Positions 24,690 to 38,500 of a stretch of 64,000 nucleotides of DNA are shown in pieces (position 1 is the stretch's first letter; each line of letters begins with the position of its first letter). Under the pieces are notes generated by a model. The model was given only the letters and a program-made list of their open reading frames with translations. It ran no database searches and was not told the DNA's origin. A program made the translations under genes and the position numbers. This DNA is from Hepsetus odoe (lineage: Eukaryota > Chordata > Actinopteri > Characiformes > Hepsetidae). The stretch spans positions 7,676,001-7,740,000 of the forward strand of contig CM029372.1 of assembly GCA_017165825.1 (NCBI GenBank). Direction: 5' to 3'.

Positions 24690-26268
24690 TAAATGCAGTT
24701 TTTTGTGTGTGTTAATTTTCTTTATTAAGGATAAATAAACTATTCAAACATACTTTTCAACCATCCTGTGTGACTAAGTAATTTCCCACCTTGTTAAATC
24801 ATTAGGTAATTGTGGTTAATCGCATTATTTGGACAGCTGAGTTCAATTTCACTAGCCACACTCAGGCCTTATTACTCCCAGACCTGTTGAATCAAGAGAT
24901 CACTTATAAAGACCTGTCGAAGACAAAGTGAAGGAAGTAGGCCAAAGATCTCAAAAGGAGATCATGCATAATCTAAAGAAATTCAGGAACAGATGAGAAA
25001 CAAAGTAACTGACATCTGTCAGTCTGGAAGAGATTACAAAATTCATTTCCTAGCTCTAGGACTCAGCAAACCACAATTAAAGCAATTATCCACAAAATGG
25101 TGAAAACATGGAATAGTAAGAACCTTCCCAGAAGTAAGCTGACCTAAAATTTTGACAACTCATCTAAGCGGTCTGAGAACCCCAGAATAACATCCTAAAA
25201 GGAACTGCCTTGCTTGCCTCAGTTCAGGTCAGTGTTCATGACTCAATAATAAGAAAGAGACTGGGCAAAAATGGTAGGAATGGGGAGAATGGTAGTAGCG
25301 AAGAGAGTTTAGGGTGGCAGAGGGTGAAAGGGCATTAGATGAGTAGAGGAGTTCAGGGACGGAAGGGCATGGGCCTCAGATATAAGGGAATGGTTAAACT
25401 ACAGGAAAAGGGCCATGCAGTCAACTTTGTGGTACATGAGGTTAGCTACATGGCAGGGAGAAGAGAGAAGAACATAAAAATAGAGAATACGGATGTTTGA
25501 GTAAAATAATATGAATAAATAAAATCTAAATATAATCCATCAAATCTATCACGTCCATAGCAGAGGTGAAAACCACCTGATAAAAAGAACATAAAGGCTC
25601 ATCTCAAACATCTTGCTGATCCCCTAGATTTTGGGAACATAGTCTGTGGACTGAGAAACTAGCTTATGCATCCTGCCCATCCTTTGTGTTTCATAAAAGA
25701 ACATCATACCAACAGCCAAACATGGTGGTGGTAGCGTGATGGTTTAGAGCTGCTTTGCTGCTTCACAACCTGGACGACTTGCTGTGATTGATGGAACCAT
25801 GAAAGTCAGTTGAATAAATTTAGATTTTTTTTTTTTTAAATGGAGATTCTATACTCTACTAACAAAATCCTAGGAGAATGTCCGAAAATGAAGGTTTTAG
25901 AGTGACCTGATCAAAGTCCATACTTGAATCCATTTGAGATGCTGGGGATGACCTTAAAAAGGCGGCTCATGCAAACCCTCCAATGTGGCTGAACTAAAAC
26001 AATTCTGCAAAGAAGAGTGGGCCAAAATTCAAATTTTTTTAAATTCCAGATTGCAGATGCTGCTGCTAAGGGTAGCACAACCAGTTATTAAGAGTTTGAG
26101 GCAATTACTTTTGTCATGGGGCTATATAGGTTGAAAGTTTTTTTTCCTTGTAAAGAAAATCATCACTTAAAAACTTTAGCATTTTGTGTTCACTTGTGTT
26201 ATCTTTGTCTAATAGTTAAATTCATTTGATTAAATTCTTAATCATTTAAATGCTTTTTCACAGCACTG
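24690..26268 (+). pseudogene. Decayed Tc1-like transposon with an internal insertion
   Basis: The left part has TGTTAAATCATTAGGTAATTG, GACCTGTTGAATCAAGAG, AAAGAAATTCAGGAACAGAT and CAGTGTTCATGACTC. The right part has ACATCATACCAACAGCCAAA, ATGGTGGTGGTAGCGTGATG, GACCTTAAAAAGGCGGCTCA and AACCAGTTATTAAG. The right terminus is TTTTTCACAGCACTG at 26268 followed by TA. These follow the order of a teleost Tc1-like transposase gene, but stop codons and indels destroy the frame. About 25273-25560 does not fit and looks like unrelated inserted sequence. The left terminus is not defined. Confidence 0.75.
25273..25560. other. Unrelated insert within the Tc1-like element
   Basis: Purine-rich sequence (GGTAGGAATGGGGAGAATGG onward, with a run of GGGCATTAG and AAGGGCATGGG) separates transposase matches that would be nearly continuous. 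I do not recognise it and see no clear terminal repeats. Confidence 0.4.
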
Positions 26269-26903
26269 TATAATATATATATAATGTTCTTAATACAATT
26301 ATCTAGGACGGCGGATAAGCTGATCTAAATGTTGTATTCTTTCAGAGCCCTACCTAAACTTCAGAGATGCCTCTTGTGTTTGTTAAACTGCAGTTTATTT
26401 GTGCCATGCAGCAATGTTTTACACAACCTGCCCTGTGCACCCTGCAGACAATCAGAGAATGAAGTCTTCCATGAATCTCTGTTGCACTGATGCTTCCACA
26501 TGAACAATTTAAAACAACTTCTTGACATCAGCATGAGATCCACTGCCCACAGTTCCATGGAGCACTACCTTCATGGTAATAGGTGTTTGCACAGTGTGCT
26601 GGGCCATCAGGGCAACACAGACCACGCATTCCAAACTAAACAAAGGCTATTCCCGCATGGAGAGGGTTGTGGTGAAACACCAAACTGGCAGTAAATAGTC
26701 CGGGCAGATGCCTGAGGAGAGCCCGTGAGCAAGCTTTTGAGAGTCTAACTGTATTGTATATTATATTATTATTATTATTATCATTACATTTATTATTTAT
26801 TATTACATTTATATTCATATTTTTGCTATATTTATATTTTGCTGCTTATTTATTTATATGTATAATTCATTCAAAACTTATTACGTGTATATTACTCTTG
26901 TAG

Positions 26904-26905
<2 letters not shown>
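26269..26905. other. Intergenic, no gene seen
   Basis: Unassigned sequence ending in a short (TTA)n stretch (26760-26820). Confidence 0.5.

Positions 26906-26949
<44 letters not shown>
26906..26949. repeat. (TA)n microsatellite
   Basis: About 20 TA units, followed by GATAGATA. Confidence 0.93.
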
Positions 26950-26950
<1 letters not shown>

Positions 26951-26989
26951 TAGATAATTTATTATTTATTTATGTCCTCTACTTTTCTC

Positions 26990-27135
26990 CTGTACTTGTT
27001 CCTGTTCTTCTATATCTTTATATATTTTTTCTTTTCTTTCTGTACACCTGTCTTTTTTTATAAGAGCCCTGTAATGCCCAAATTTCCCATTCGTGGGATA
27101 ATAAAAGATCACTCTACTCTACTCTACTCTACTAA
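26990..27135 (+). repeat. Putative LINE 3' end with (CTACT)n tail
   Basis: It contains CCCAAATTTCCCATTCGTGG, then GATAATAAAAGATCACTC and four to five CTACT units. The layout is the same as at 24180-24337. Confidence 0.5.
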
Positions 27136-27523
27136 GGCTTGTCGTCATCCTCTAGATGATTTTCCTCACTAGATGTTTTCCACCTAGATGGATACACTCA
27201 GGCCTGATGAACTTTGGGATAAGAGTGTGGAGGCTCAGTCTGTTATTTTAGGAGAGTAGGTCTGGAAATGCACTTACACTGCCCCCAGTCAGTCTCAGCA
27301 CAAAACCACACTGGGGCACTTTACTCACGCAATTCCAAAGAATGTACATAAGCACAGCTTCTTTATTAACCCCTCAAACCCAAACGGCCTGACTGCGAAT
27401 GAGGCACATCTTGCAATTGGGTCAATGAGAAGAGAGGCTAACATAAATCGCTATGGGGCCGCAACAATCTGGTAGGTTGTGGTGCAGGTGTTATCAGGGA
27501 AACAGGCTGTACTGCTCAGTATT

Positions 27524-27688
27524 AGTGAAAGTGACAACCCTTGTCATTGTGAGGTCACAGCACAGCACACGTGAACCACAACGAAATTGGACCTCTGCAT
27601 TTAACCCATGCACTCAAACACCGTGCAGCACGGGCAGCTATTGAGTTCCAATAGGGCAACTCCCTAACCACTAGGCCACTGCTGCCCC
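27524..27688 (-). repeat. tRNA-derived SINE, internally deleted copy
   Basis: It has both ends of the family: AGTGAAAGTGACAACCCTTG (reverse of the tail) and CCACTAGGCCACTGCTGCCCC (reverse of the head). The middle, including the B-box region, is lost. Confidence 0.85.
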
Positions 27689-28794
27689 ATATATATCTGG
27701 ATATGAGGTCTCCATAGCTTCTCTCTGTTTGTCCCTCGCCTCAGAGGACAAGTCCTGGTGCACTTCCTCCAGTGTTTCTAACAAACGGTGAGACAAAAAG
27801 AAGGAGATTTTTGGGGAAGAGTTTAGAAATCTCCTCCAAACTCTTATTGTTTAGGAGCTTTCTTTCATGTCTTTCACACACCTCATCAGTATTACACAAC
27901 GCACACACCAGAACTTCATCAATGGAACTCAAATGGAACTCAAATGAAATTATACATAATTAATTGAACACACATGTACTCACCTGTAAACAATAATTTA
28001 TCAACACCACAAATGATCATCAGTGATAATGTTATGTTTGATAATTAACATCTTTCCATCAGATAAATCACTGTAGAGACTGTGGAAAGTGACAAAGAAA
28101 AAAATGCTTGTGCTGTACATTTACTACTGAATAATTTGCAGTGGTTGTTGAAGTCTTAACTGAATAACATGTTTTAGGTTACTTGCCCTATCATGAAACC
28201 AATTAATTAACTGTAAAATGATAGAGGGGGCATCAAGACTGAATCAATGAGACAGAAGGAGAAATCGGTGATTTCCTTCATAATCTGTGTAATAAGTGTA
28301 ATCTGCCCATATTTATCCTTTTCACATTCACTGTTTGTGTACATGTGAAGCTTTTTGGCCAACAAAGGATTTTAGATATTTTTATGTTTTAAACATGACC
28401 TAAAACATATTTTTATTCAAGCTCTATAAGTAGATAATTAAATGAATAGTACAAAATATTCTTGGTCATTTAACTTTTTGGTTACCTATTTGTTGAGCAA
28501 AACGATCTGTAAGTGGCAAAAGTATATTGGTTTAGAGGTAAATTTAAGGGAGGGTCATGTGTTTTCAATCAATGTGTGAGTGGACAACTTGTTTGATTTA
28601 AAAACAGGAATTTACTAATTTGTGATTTTCAAAACACATTGGAAGTGAATAGAGGATAATGGATGGTTATGAATAGAGGATTACCTCTATGGATGGTACA
28701 GTTTGTCGTTATTTAATCATTGATTAAACAAGGGATAATTAATTATATCAGGATGTTTTAAAGGGAATCGTCAGAACATCTGTGTATGAACAGA
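27689..28794. other. Intergenic, no gene seen
   Basis: AT-rich, with no recognisable content. Confidence 0.5.
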
Positions 28795-28915
28795 ATTTCA
28801 AGAAAAAGTGAGGCTTCCAGCAAGACAATGACCCTAAGCACACAAGTCATTCTATGAAACAATGGTTAAAGAACAATATTGCGATGGTTTGGTATGGCTA
28901 AAGTCAGCATTGTTT
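28795..28915 (+). mobile_element. Tc1-like transposase gene fragment
   Basis: CAAGACAATGACCCTAAGCA, CACAAGTCATTCTATGAAAC and ATGGTTAAAGAACAATATT correspond to the catalytic-domain region of teleost Tc1-like transposases, where the aspartate of 'QDND/QHDN P' lies. It is a small broken fragment with no termini. Confidence 0.6.
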
Positions 28916-29026
28916 CTCTTTATTGACTTATGAGACTGTAGTGAAAATCTCACAAGATTTAAGCTCATATTTGTGCAGAAATACAGGAAAATGTTGTAAC
29001 TCTCTCTCCCTCTCACACACACGCAC

Positions 29027-29047
29027 AGAGCGAGAGAGAAAGAGTGA

Positions 29048-29093
<46 letters not shown>
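29027..29093. repeat. (GA)n microsatellite
   Basis: Imperfect then perfect GA repeat, preceded by CTCTCTCCCTCTCACACACACGC, giving a partly self-complementary stretch. Confidence 0.92.
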
Positions 29094-30148
<1,055 letters not shown>

Positions 30149-30151
<3 letters not shown>

Positions 30152-32915
30152 GAGAGGGTTACAAACAAAAATGAAGGCGATGTGATGGAGAGAGGCCAAG
30201 AGTTTTGCTAAGAAGTAATAAAACAATGAGAGGCATGATGGAGAACTGAAGATTGACGGACTTTTCTCAAGCTGGAATGTTGTTTATGGAGGTCAGGCAG
30301 AATGCATGGAATGTGGACTCAGTGTTCTTAGGAAGTGACTGTTGTCTCCTTGGGGATCTTGCTCTGGCTCCATGATCAAGAGGCAGAGCCGATGGGCGGG
30401 GTTAGGGGAGGAGTTTTAGGTCACTGTGTCCTTTGAGAGGCTACAGTGTTGGTGAGGAGTATCCCAACATTTAAAAAATGAACAAAAAAGTTTTCCACTT
30501 AGCGTCTCCACCTTCTTCACTTCCACACTTACATAACAGAAGAATGTAGGCCACTTGGATTGTTATGAGGAGCTTGGCTTCCCTCACAAGCGTTTATTTA
30601 CATGTATTCTCAGGACGTAAAATATGACACTGGCTGTCTGTAAATTATAAGACTGATTCAGTTTTGCTCCAAAACCACTTTAATCTGGATAATAGAAAAT
30701 GATGCAATGGCAGCTGTGGTTCTGCAATCTTTTTTGGGGTGTCGTTTTCTTTTCTTGCTCTTCTTTTTTTATTATAAATGTTTGTATTATAAATTTGTTC
30801 AATGTTAATTACCTCTTACAGTGTTTTGATTTAAAGCATCACTCCCTAGAGAAGATCATGGTTACTTTCAATATTTATTTAACTTTGAATTTCATTCTGT
30901 GGTGTGTTGCTTGTTATTTATACATGTTTAACGAAAGATGGGTGAGACAATGCAGTGGGATATGTTTGCTATAACCATCTTGTCATCCTGTGGCTCCCTT
31001 TAAGAATTATTACCATTCCAGTTTTCCCCTCCCTTTTGCCCCTATTTCTCTTGTTCTTCATCCAAAAGCTCCTTCCCAGGAGTCCATCCTTTGCCTTTTC
31101 ACAAAACAACAGATCATCACAATGCATATTATGAAACCCCAGCAAATGAGTCCGTTTGTGTGTACGTTTGAGGCTGACAGAGCTATGGACCACAAGGTGT
31201 ATTTTACAGCTTTTTTTCCCCGCTGATGTCATTCTGTGTCTTCTGACCTGGAATACAAATTTAAGAGTGTAGAATATAAAATCACAGAGGCACCAGAGGA
31301 GGAATACAGAGCTGCTGGATAAGCATGTTCTCATGACAGTTCTGCTGTTGGCATGCATGAATACATTTTCCAAATGAGCGCATAAGAACAGAAGCTGAAA
31401 ATGTGAGCCGTCATGATGCAGGACATGTTAGTCTAATATAGGGGTGTTAAACTGGATTCATACACTGTGGAGACTTCACTAGAGTGCTACGCTCAAAGGG
31501 ACGTCTTTGGTTTAGTTCAGTTATGGATCGAAATTGGACCGTATTAGGTTGCAGTGATATCTGTTCTTCACCGCAGGGCTCCTACGACAAAAAAGGTTTA
31601 AAAAAAAAACTGCACTTTTAGTACACAGCTGAACTATGTTGACCCTTAGAGGGGACATTTCACTGTTACTGGTACCATGGGGGACTAAATTAGACCTTTA
31701 GTTTACTCTTCTTCTGTCAGTGCTTTGGGCTGTAACTCAGTAGTGTTTAGCATTCTGCCACATAAAACAGAAACGATTTAACTCATCAACTAATTACTAA
31801 GGCCATTAAGATCTGAAATCTGAGCTTCAGCAGAAGGAAGATATCTGGATTTCTCTGGCTTGGAATACTGACCTAGATTCACACCCCTGGTCTAAAGTGA
31901 TGTCATTATTAAGATATATTGCTCTGGATCTTGGCCTAGTTGTGTTGCTTAGAAGTTTCATTTTAATATATATGCTGAGTAGTTTAAGTGAGTAACATCT
32001 AATGCAATCTAAATGGGCTCAAAGAAGGTCACTTTTTGGAAATGGTAACAGCTGAGCTCCTCATTTCCAGAACTTAATGATAGACTTATGGGTGCATTGT
32101 ACTGAAACCGATGCATTTTGTTCTTTAATAGCCTTAACAGTTTTATTTTGCATGTTATTTGATTTTTATATAACATCAAGAGAGTCCAATTGCCAGAGTA
32201 CAGAAAGTTAATAAACTCTACAGCAACGATGATTTATTGTGATTTCACCATTGTTTGGCACAAACTTTAATCACATTCCTACAATTCTTTAATTCACAAC
32301 AACATCCCACAGAATACATGCAGGACAGTGTTGTGAGCTCATTGGCGGAGGACAACTTGAGCCCTGTAGGGAATGATTAACTTGTCAAAAGTTTGCTTTG
32401 ATAAACACCATAAGCCAACCATAATTAGCATGTGGTTGATTTGGCTGCCTATACTGGAGTTACAGATTCAAGAACCCTTGAGTACACCTAACTCTCACTC
32501 AGGCAGAGAGGCAGCAGACACTGAAAAGGAGCCGAGAAATGCAAAGTGGGCGTCGGCGCTGAGCTAGGCCATGGTCCGGACACTGGGCAACAACTGCTGA
32601 AAGCTTAAGAACACATTCCACTGCAGCAGCCAACCATTCAGATTCAGTCACTGCGATAGGAGTTTGATGTCAGGAAGTGTATGTGAATTTGAAAGCGGGG
32701 GGAGAGAGAAATAGCATCATTAAAGCAAAAGGTATACCATATGAAACGCCTGATCTGCTCCGGTATACCTACCAATGAGTTGTACCAAAGTTCTTATAAG
32801 CAGCCCTGTCCACCTAAGGCCCATTTGTGCTCCCTTTACACCCAAAAATGTAAATGTCACTGAACACATACTTTAATGCGTTCTTTAAGCTGCCATTGAA
32901 TTAAAGATGTACTTA
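30149..32915. other. Intergenic, no gene seen
   Basis: I recognise no coding or repeat family here. The longest open frames (30699-30974 +, 30969-31373 -) lack similarity to anything I know and have no splice context. Confidence 0.5.
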
Positions 32916-33459
32916 CAGTACTGTGCAAAAGTTTTAGGCAGGTGTGGAAAAAATGCTGTAAACAAAGAATGCTTTCAGAAATATAAATAATGATTGTTTT
33001 TTTTTAATCAGTTTACAAAATGCAAAGTGAGTGAACAAAAGGAAAATCTAAATCAAATCAATATTTGGTGTTACTACCTTTTGCCTTCAAACCAGCATCA
33101 GTTCTTCTGGCCCCCACAGAGCCCTGATCTCATCATCATCTAGTGTGTCTGGATTACATGAAGAGACAGAAGGATGTGAGGAAGCCAACATCCACAGAAG
33201 ATCTGTGGTTAGTTCTCCAAAATGTTTGGAACAACCTACCAGCCGAGTTCCTTCAAAAACTGTGTGCCTAGAAGAACTGATGCTGTTTTGAAGGCAAAGG
33301 GTGGTCACACCAAATATTGATTTGATTTAGATTTCTCTTTTGTTCATTCACTGCGTTTTGTTGATTGATGAAAATAAATGATTAACACTTCCATTTCTGA
33401 AAGCATTCTTTGTTTACAGCATTTTTTCCACACCTGCCTAAAACCTTTGCACAGTACTG
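32916..33459. mobile_element. Tc1/mariner deletion derivative with long (about 190-bp) inverted arms
   Basis: The ends are CAGTACTGTGCAAAAGTTTT and its near-exact inverse, flanked by TA at 32914-32915 and 33460-33461. The arms (32916-33109 and 33271-33459) are inverted copies: CTGTAAACAAAGAATGCTTT, AATATTTGGTG and TTTGCCTTCAAA recur in inverted form. The 160-base centre starts CCCACAGAGCCCTGATCTCA, the remnant of the transposase P-P-Q-S-P-D-L motif, and continues through its C-terminal end. It cannot encode a transposase, so it would have needed one in trans. Confidence 0.9.
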
Positions 33460-33994
33460 TAAATATGAGCATGCATGGCTATGTAATATCATTGTTATAA
33501 ATTACACATCACAGCACGTCATATAATGTGATGGCAGTGTTTGTGTACAAATCAGGCCAGCAGTTCTAGCACAGAACTGGACACTGGGTTAGACAAAACA
33601 ATTGACCATAGTAACTATAAATGGAGCATGACAGATAGTACTAGACACCTCCAAAATGGCTGTTATCCTGTACTTTCCACATACAAGGTTTTGCTGACAA
33701 AGATGAAAAGAATAAAAAATACTGATGTTCCTAAAGACAAAAAACGCAGCTTGTGCAACAGAGGCGTCTAAAGACAAAGCAAACAGATGTATCACAAGCA
33801 GACAAATCTTGCTTTTAATACTGGAGTTCAATACATTATTATGCCAATGTTGTCCTAAAGGACATGCATGTCTAGTGGAACATGAAGTACCAAGTTGACT
33901 CAGAGTCATCCTATACTGTGCTAGCAGTGCAGGCCCCTGATGGTGTAATTAATATTTTCTCTGGATATGTAGGATTTTCATGACTGACCAGATT

Positions 33995-34312
33995 GCACTA
34001 TTCATGGCTCCCCACTCCAGCATGATAATGCGCCAAGTTACAAGGCAGATATGAAAATTGATTGGTTCCAGGAACATGATGATGAGTTTCCATTGCTTCA
34101 GTGACCCACATAGTTTTTGGACCTCGAGCTGATTGTATCTTTGAGATGTATCTCAAAGGGCTTTTAATAGCAGGTCTATATAGCACTCCAATTTGCAACC
34201 CAGCAAAGGCCATTACCAATGAAACAACAGTGTTGCAAAATGTATACAGCACCTTCACACTGTTCTGAAGGTCAAAGCAGGTGGACACTACTAGATAGGT
34301 GTACTTAATATA
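33995..34312 (+). pseudogene. Tc1-like transposase C-terminal fragment
   Basis: TCCAGCATGATAATGCGCCA matches the D-N-A-P motif region of another teleost Tc1-like transposase. GAACATGATGATGAGTTTCC, CAGCACCTTCACACTGTTCT and GTGTACTTAATATACTGG follow in the expected order. It has several frameshifts. Confidence 0.6.
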
Positions 34313-35201
34313 CTGGTAACTCCAAGTATACCTATATACCCTGTATATAGGTACACTGTATATAGGTATATAGGTACACTATTATATCTCCATAGGGTTC
34401 TAATCTAAATATTTAAATCTAATCTAATCTAAAAGTGGGGCTGCGTATCAGGACATGCAACTGCTTGCAGTTTTGTGGACCGCCTCAAAGATTATTGACG
34501 CTTTCAAGAATTTGAATGTCCTTTAAAGACCCTGGCAAGAGCAAGTGCAGAGGGGAAATCTGGGAGTGGCCTTCTTTTCTTGAATTTGGGAAGTGCCAAA
34601 ATAATGTCTTCCCTTCTTGGGATTTTCTCTGTGTTTTCATATTTACTATAATTTTTGCAAAACCCATTAAGAGAAGCAATTATAAAAGTGTGGTTTTCTG
34701 GAGGTCTTATACTGAACTGGATCTTCTCAAGAGAATTTGTTTCTTATAAACAGGCCTTTATCACTGCATAAGTTAATGGCCGTCTATCTCCCGGATGGTG
34801 AGTAATATCCTGCAGACATAAACATGCTTTCATTGACATAACTACTGCTTTTCCCAAACCACAGAAAGACTCTGTCTCATTTACCAGTGTTTCAGGGTGA
34901 AGTGGCATTGGAAGGGAACCATAATGGTCACAAAACACACTTAGACGCAAACTCTGCAGCCCTGCACTCCAGTGATTGGTCTGCTTAAAATAACTATGTT
35001 TAATGGTTGTTATATAACCCTGATCTGCTTAACCCTGGATTAATACAATTATAGTGAAACAGTAGCTATAGTGAAAGCCATTAGAGTTAATCTGTGCTTA
35101 AGTATTAATTAACCTTAAACATGTAGTTATTACAGTGGTTATAGATTGATTGCTAAATGATTGCACTTTCATTAGCTTTGCAGTTTATTGTTATGGGGTC
35201 T
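34313..35201. other. Intergenic, no gene seen
   Basis: It includes a short palindrome-rich stretch (34325-34385, repeated TATATAGGTACACT) and a (TAATC)n-like run at 34404-34430. Otherwise unassigned. Confidence 0.5.
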
Positions 35202-35432
35202 AAGTGAAAGTGAAGTGAAAGTGACTGCCACCATGAACACCACAGCAAAGAATAAACCACAATAAAATGTGTATCTTGCATTTAAACCATCACACACAGT
35301 TCTCGGCAGGGGGCAGCCATATCCAGAGCCCGGGGAGAATGCTACTTTGCTCAAGGGGTACCTGAGGGTCCCTTGTTTTGGGACTCAAACCCACAATCCT
35401 TTAATTATGGGGCCTTGTCCCAAACCACAATG
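35202..35432 (-). repeat. tRNA-derived SINE, diverged copy
   Basis: AAGTGAAAGTGAAGTGAAAG is the inverse tail. GCAGGGGGCAGCCATATCC, CTTTGCTCAAGGGGTACCTG and CAAACCCACAATCCTTTAAT are the inverse middle and B-box region. Confidence 0.75.
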
Positions 35433-35435
35433 CCA

Positions 35436-35572
35436 ACTCCATTCATCGATCCTCTGCGCCACGTATCCTAACAAGAGTTGCAAGGGGTGCTGGGGTCTAT
35501 CCTCACAAACTGGGAAAAGCAGAGAAAGATCATGGACTGGTCACCCAATCATCGCAGGGCCAGAGTGAGAAG
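35436..35572 (-). repeat. Dispersed repeat fragment
   Basis: GGTGCTGGGGTCTATCC and ATGGACTGGTCACCCAATCATCGCAGGG correspond to the inverse of the 3' part of the family at 17590-17935. It lies directly beside the SINE. Confidence 0.55.
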
Positions 35573-38500
35573 CAATTAATTAAAAAAATAATTAAAAACA
35601 TGTAATGACTTACTGCTAAATGAATCATTACTTATGCATTGAATCAGTAATTGTACATTAAAGTATAAGCATTATTTGAAACTGATTCATAGTATGATTT
35701 CCTGATAGTTAAACAACAATGAACAACAGAAAGAAACCGTGAATCCTGAATTCAACCATGCTTTTGTTATAACTAGCAATATCTGTAACTCCTGCGGGTT
35801 AAGCAGGCCAGTATGAGTCATACCTAGCAGCGACTGGAGATCACTGTATGTTTAAATGAGATGGCATGAGATTCAGTCAGAATTGCCAAAGAGATGTGAG
35901 CAGTGAAGGATTGTGGGACAGCAGGATTAGGCAAGACATGCAGAGAGAGGATATGACCATCTGGTGTCTTTGTTGATTTTGTGGAAAAAAAAATAAAATA
36001 GATCAGAGACCTCCCACCAAACATATGCACATAAACATATTGTGCAAAGTACACTGCTGCATACTTGAGCTTGAATTAGCACCAAAGGGTGCCATCTTCC
36101 TTCACGCAGCATGCATTAATTGAGTAGACTTAAAATACTGGGGCCACGTACTATTTAAATAAAAGTATGATTAGCACGTAAACACACACTCATTTTTTCG
36201 CTTATACTGAGTAGGGTAACGACTGGTGTTGGAGCCTATCCCAGGTCTCACAGGGCAAAAGGCAGAGAAACACCCAGGACAGAATGCCGGTCCATGGCAG
36301 GGTTATATAAATACTGTTAAAGTAAAAACTACAGGAGTGATACAGTGCAGTCAGTTATCAGGGGAAAAAAGTCCTTCTGTGACTGTATTAAAAGAAAATA
36401 ATGCATTAAGACAGATTGTAAATTACTCAAAATTACTATGTAAAAATGTAAAAAAAAAAAAAAATGGAATGTTGTGCTCAGACAGTAAAGGGCTTTTATT
36501 TGCCAAGGGCAAAACTGAGCTTGACAGAAAGTTCGGTCACAGTGCACAGTTGAGTGCATTTGTGTTGGGTTATAAAATCCAATAAAATCTGTTAAGCATG
36601 ACAAAGCCAAAGCTTGTAAATAACTCAGTACAAGTTGGAGTGACCACTGCAGTTTGTTATACTGTTGTTTCCCTGTGAGAAAGATTAGAAATTGTGAGAT
36701 ATGCATTGCGCTTCCATTTATTCCAAGCACTCTCAGCATGCCTCTTAAGACACTTTTGCTTACAGTTTTTCTGTAAGCTCCAACAGACTTGCTGAGAAAT
36801 GCAATCTGAGGAATCAGAGCTCATCAGCATCCAAGATCCATCGTGGATTTCACTGGATCTGAAGATGCATCTCTTTCAGGAGTGGCTTATTTTGACACAG
36901 AAAATACCGAAAAGCACAAACTGCCACCTTAAAGAATGGAGCTGGCTTACATACCATGAAAAATGTAAAAAAAAAATGCATGAATAATGAAGATGTTTTG
37001 GATTACCTCTTTATTTAGACTTTCAGCACATGACTGTAGTGAAAAACTTTATCCTAACAGAGAGTAATCACCTTTTACTAAATAAACTCACACATCCATT
37101 CAGGATCCAAATCATCCGTGTGGAGCCTGTGGCCCCAGACAGCTCTTTGTTAACATGGTTTTAGTACATTCCTCTTTCATTCTACAAGTGCCATCATGAA
37201 GCAAGCAGGAGAGTCCAATGCAGTTAGTTCTTTGGGCCTTGTTCTTCCTCTCTGGCCATTCATCTCTACCAGTCTTTTCCACAAGCCTCATCTTCAGCAT
37301 TAAGAGCCTTACTACACCCTGAATTTGCAAAAAAAAAAAATATTCCTTGCTTATTTGAGTCAAGAAAACAGGAGTAAAACTTTGGTCTATCAGCAGCTGC
37401 AGAGCTTGCAAAGGGAGGAGACCCTTTTCCATCACCCTGAAATCAGCTGTATTAAAAATGTGACTGCAATGGCCAAGTGAACAGACTTAGCCCTGACTCA
37501 TGACCGGTCTCTGCTCGAAAGGAAATATTGCCAGTAAAGAAATCCCTTAGCGGTTCATACTGCTTTCCCTCAAATACTGTATATGTCATTCTACTGCAAA
37601 TCAAACAAACAGCTGGGATCATGAAGCTGGAGACCTCTTACATGTGCTGGAAATCTGTGATGCTGTGAATCTAAATTTAACGTCTTGCATGAATGAACAT
37701 GTTAATCACTATTTTTGTCATCTGAAAACGAATCATTTTGGTACTTTACCTAAAATTAATTGCCCCCTTTCATCAGCAAATGAATACTTCCAACACTCTC
37801 TCACTCTCAAGAAATTATAAACACTAATATTCTGGAATGGTACACGTTGCTTAACATTCATAGTTAAAAGTTTGGTCCTCAATAGTTATCCAGCATTCTG
37901 TCTCTCTATTAAAAGCCTGTATAGGTACACTTGAAATAAAAGATAGCTAACACTTCAATCAGTAACTGAAGTAAACAGCACCATGGCCACCACAGAGGTT
38001 ACTAGTTTTAGTTTTTAGTTTGAAGAAAATGCAATTTGATCACTATTAAGAAATAATTCAAAGTGGTTTGATGTGAACTTGGAAAATGTAGAGAAACTTA
38101 ATAACCAGGATGCCTACAGCGGTGATTATAGGGGTCTATAATGCAAAGATTTATGTAGATTTGATACAAAAATGTGTCTTCTGAGCTTTTATATGTAACG
38201 TCTCTTTTTATGTATCTTTTTATGTAGCAACATTTTCTTGAAGGCATCTGATTCCTTTCTCAAACACTGAACATTTCTGGGCATTTAACAACAAACCACT
38301 ATGAACTATTTTTTTTAAACTATTTTAACTATGAGAATTGCTGTTTCCGTGAGCACAAGCTAACTTTTTAGCTGTTGTGTTGGAGTCATATCATCTGTTC
38401 TGCAAAGAAAGTTCAAAGATCTTCACACGCCTTCACACCAGAAGTCTATAAGAAGTGTCAAAAAATAAACTGAACGTTAAGAATCATATAAAGAGAAACA

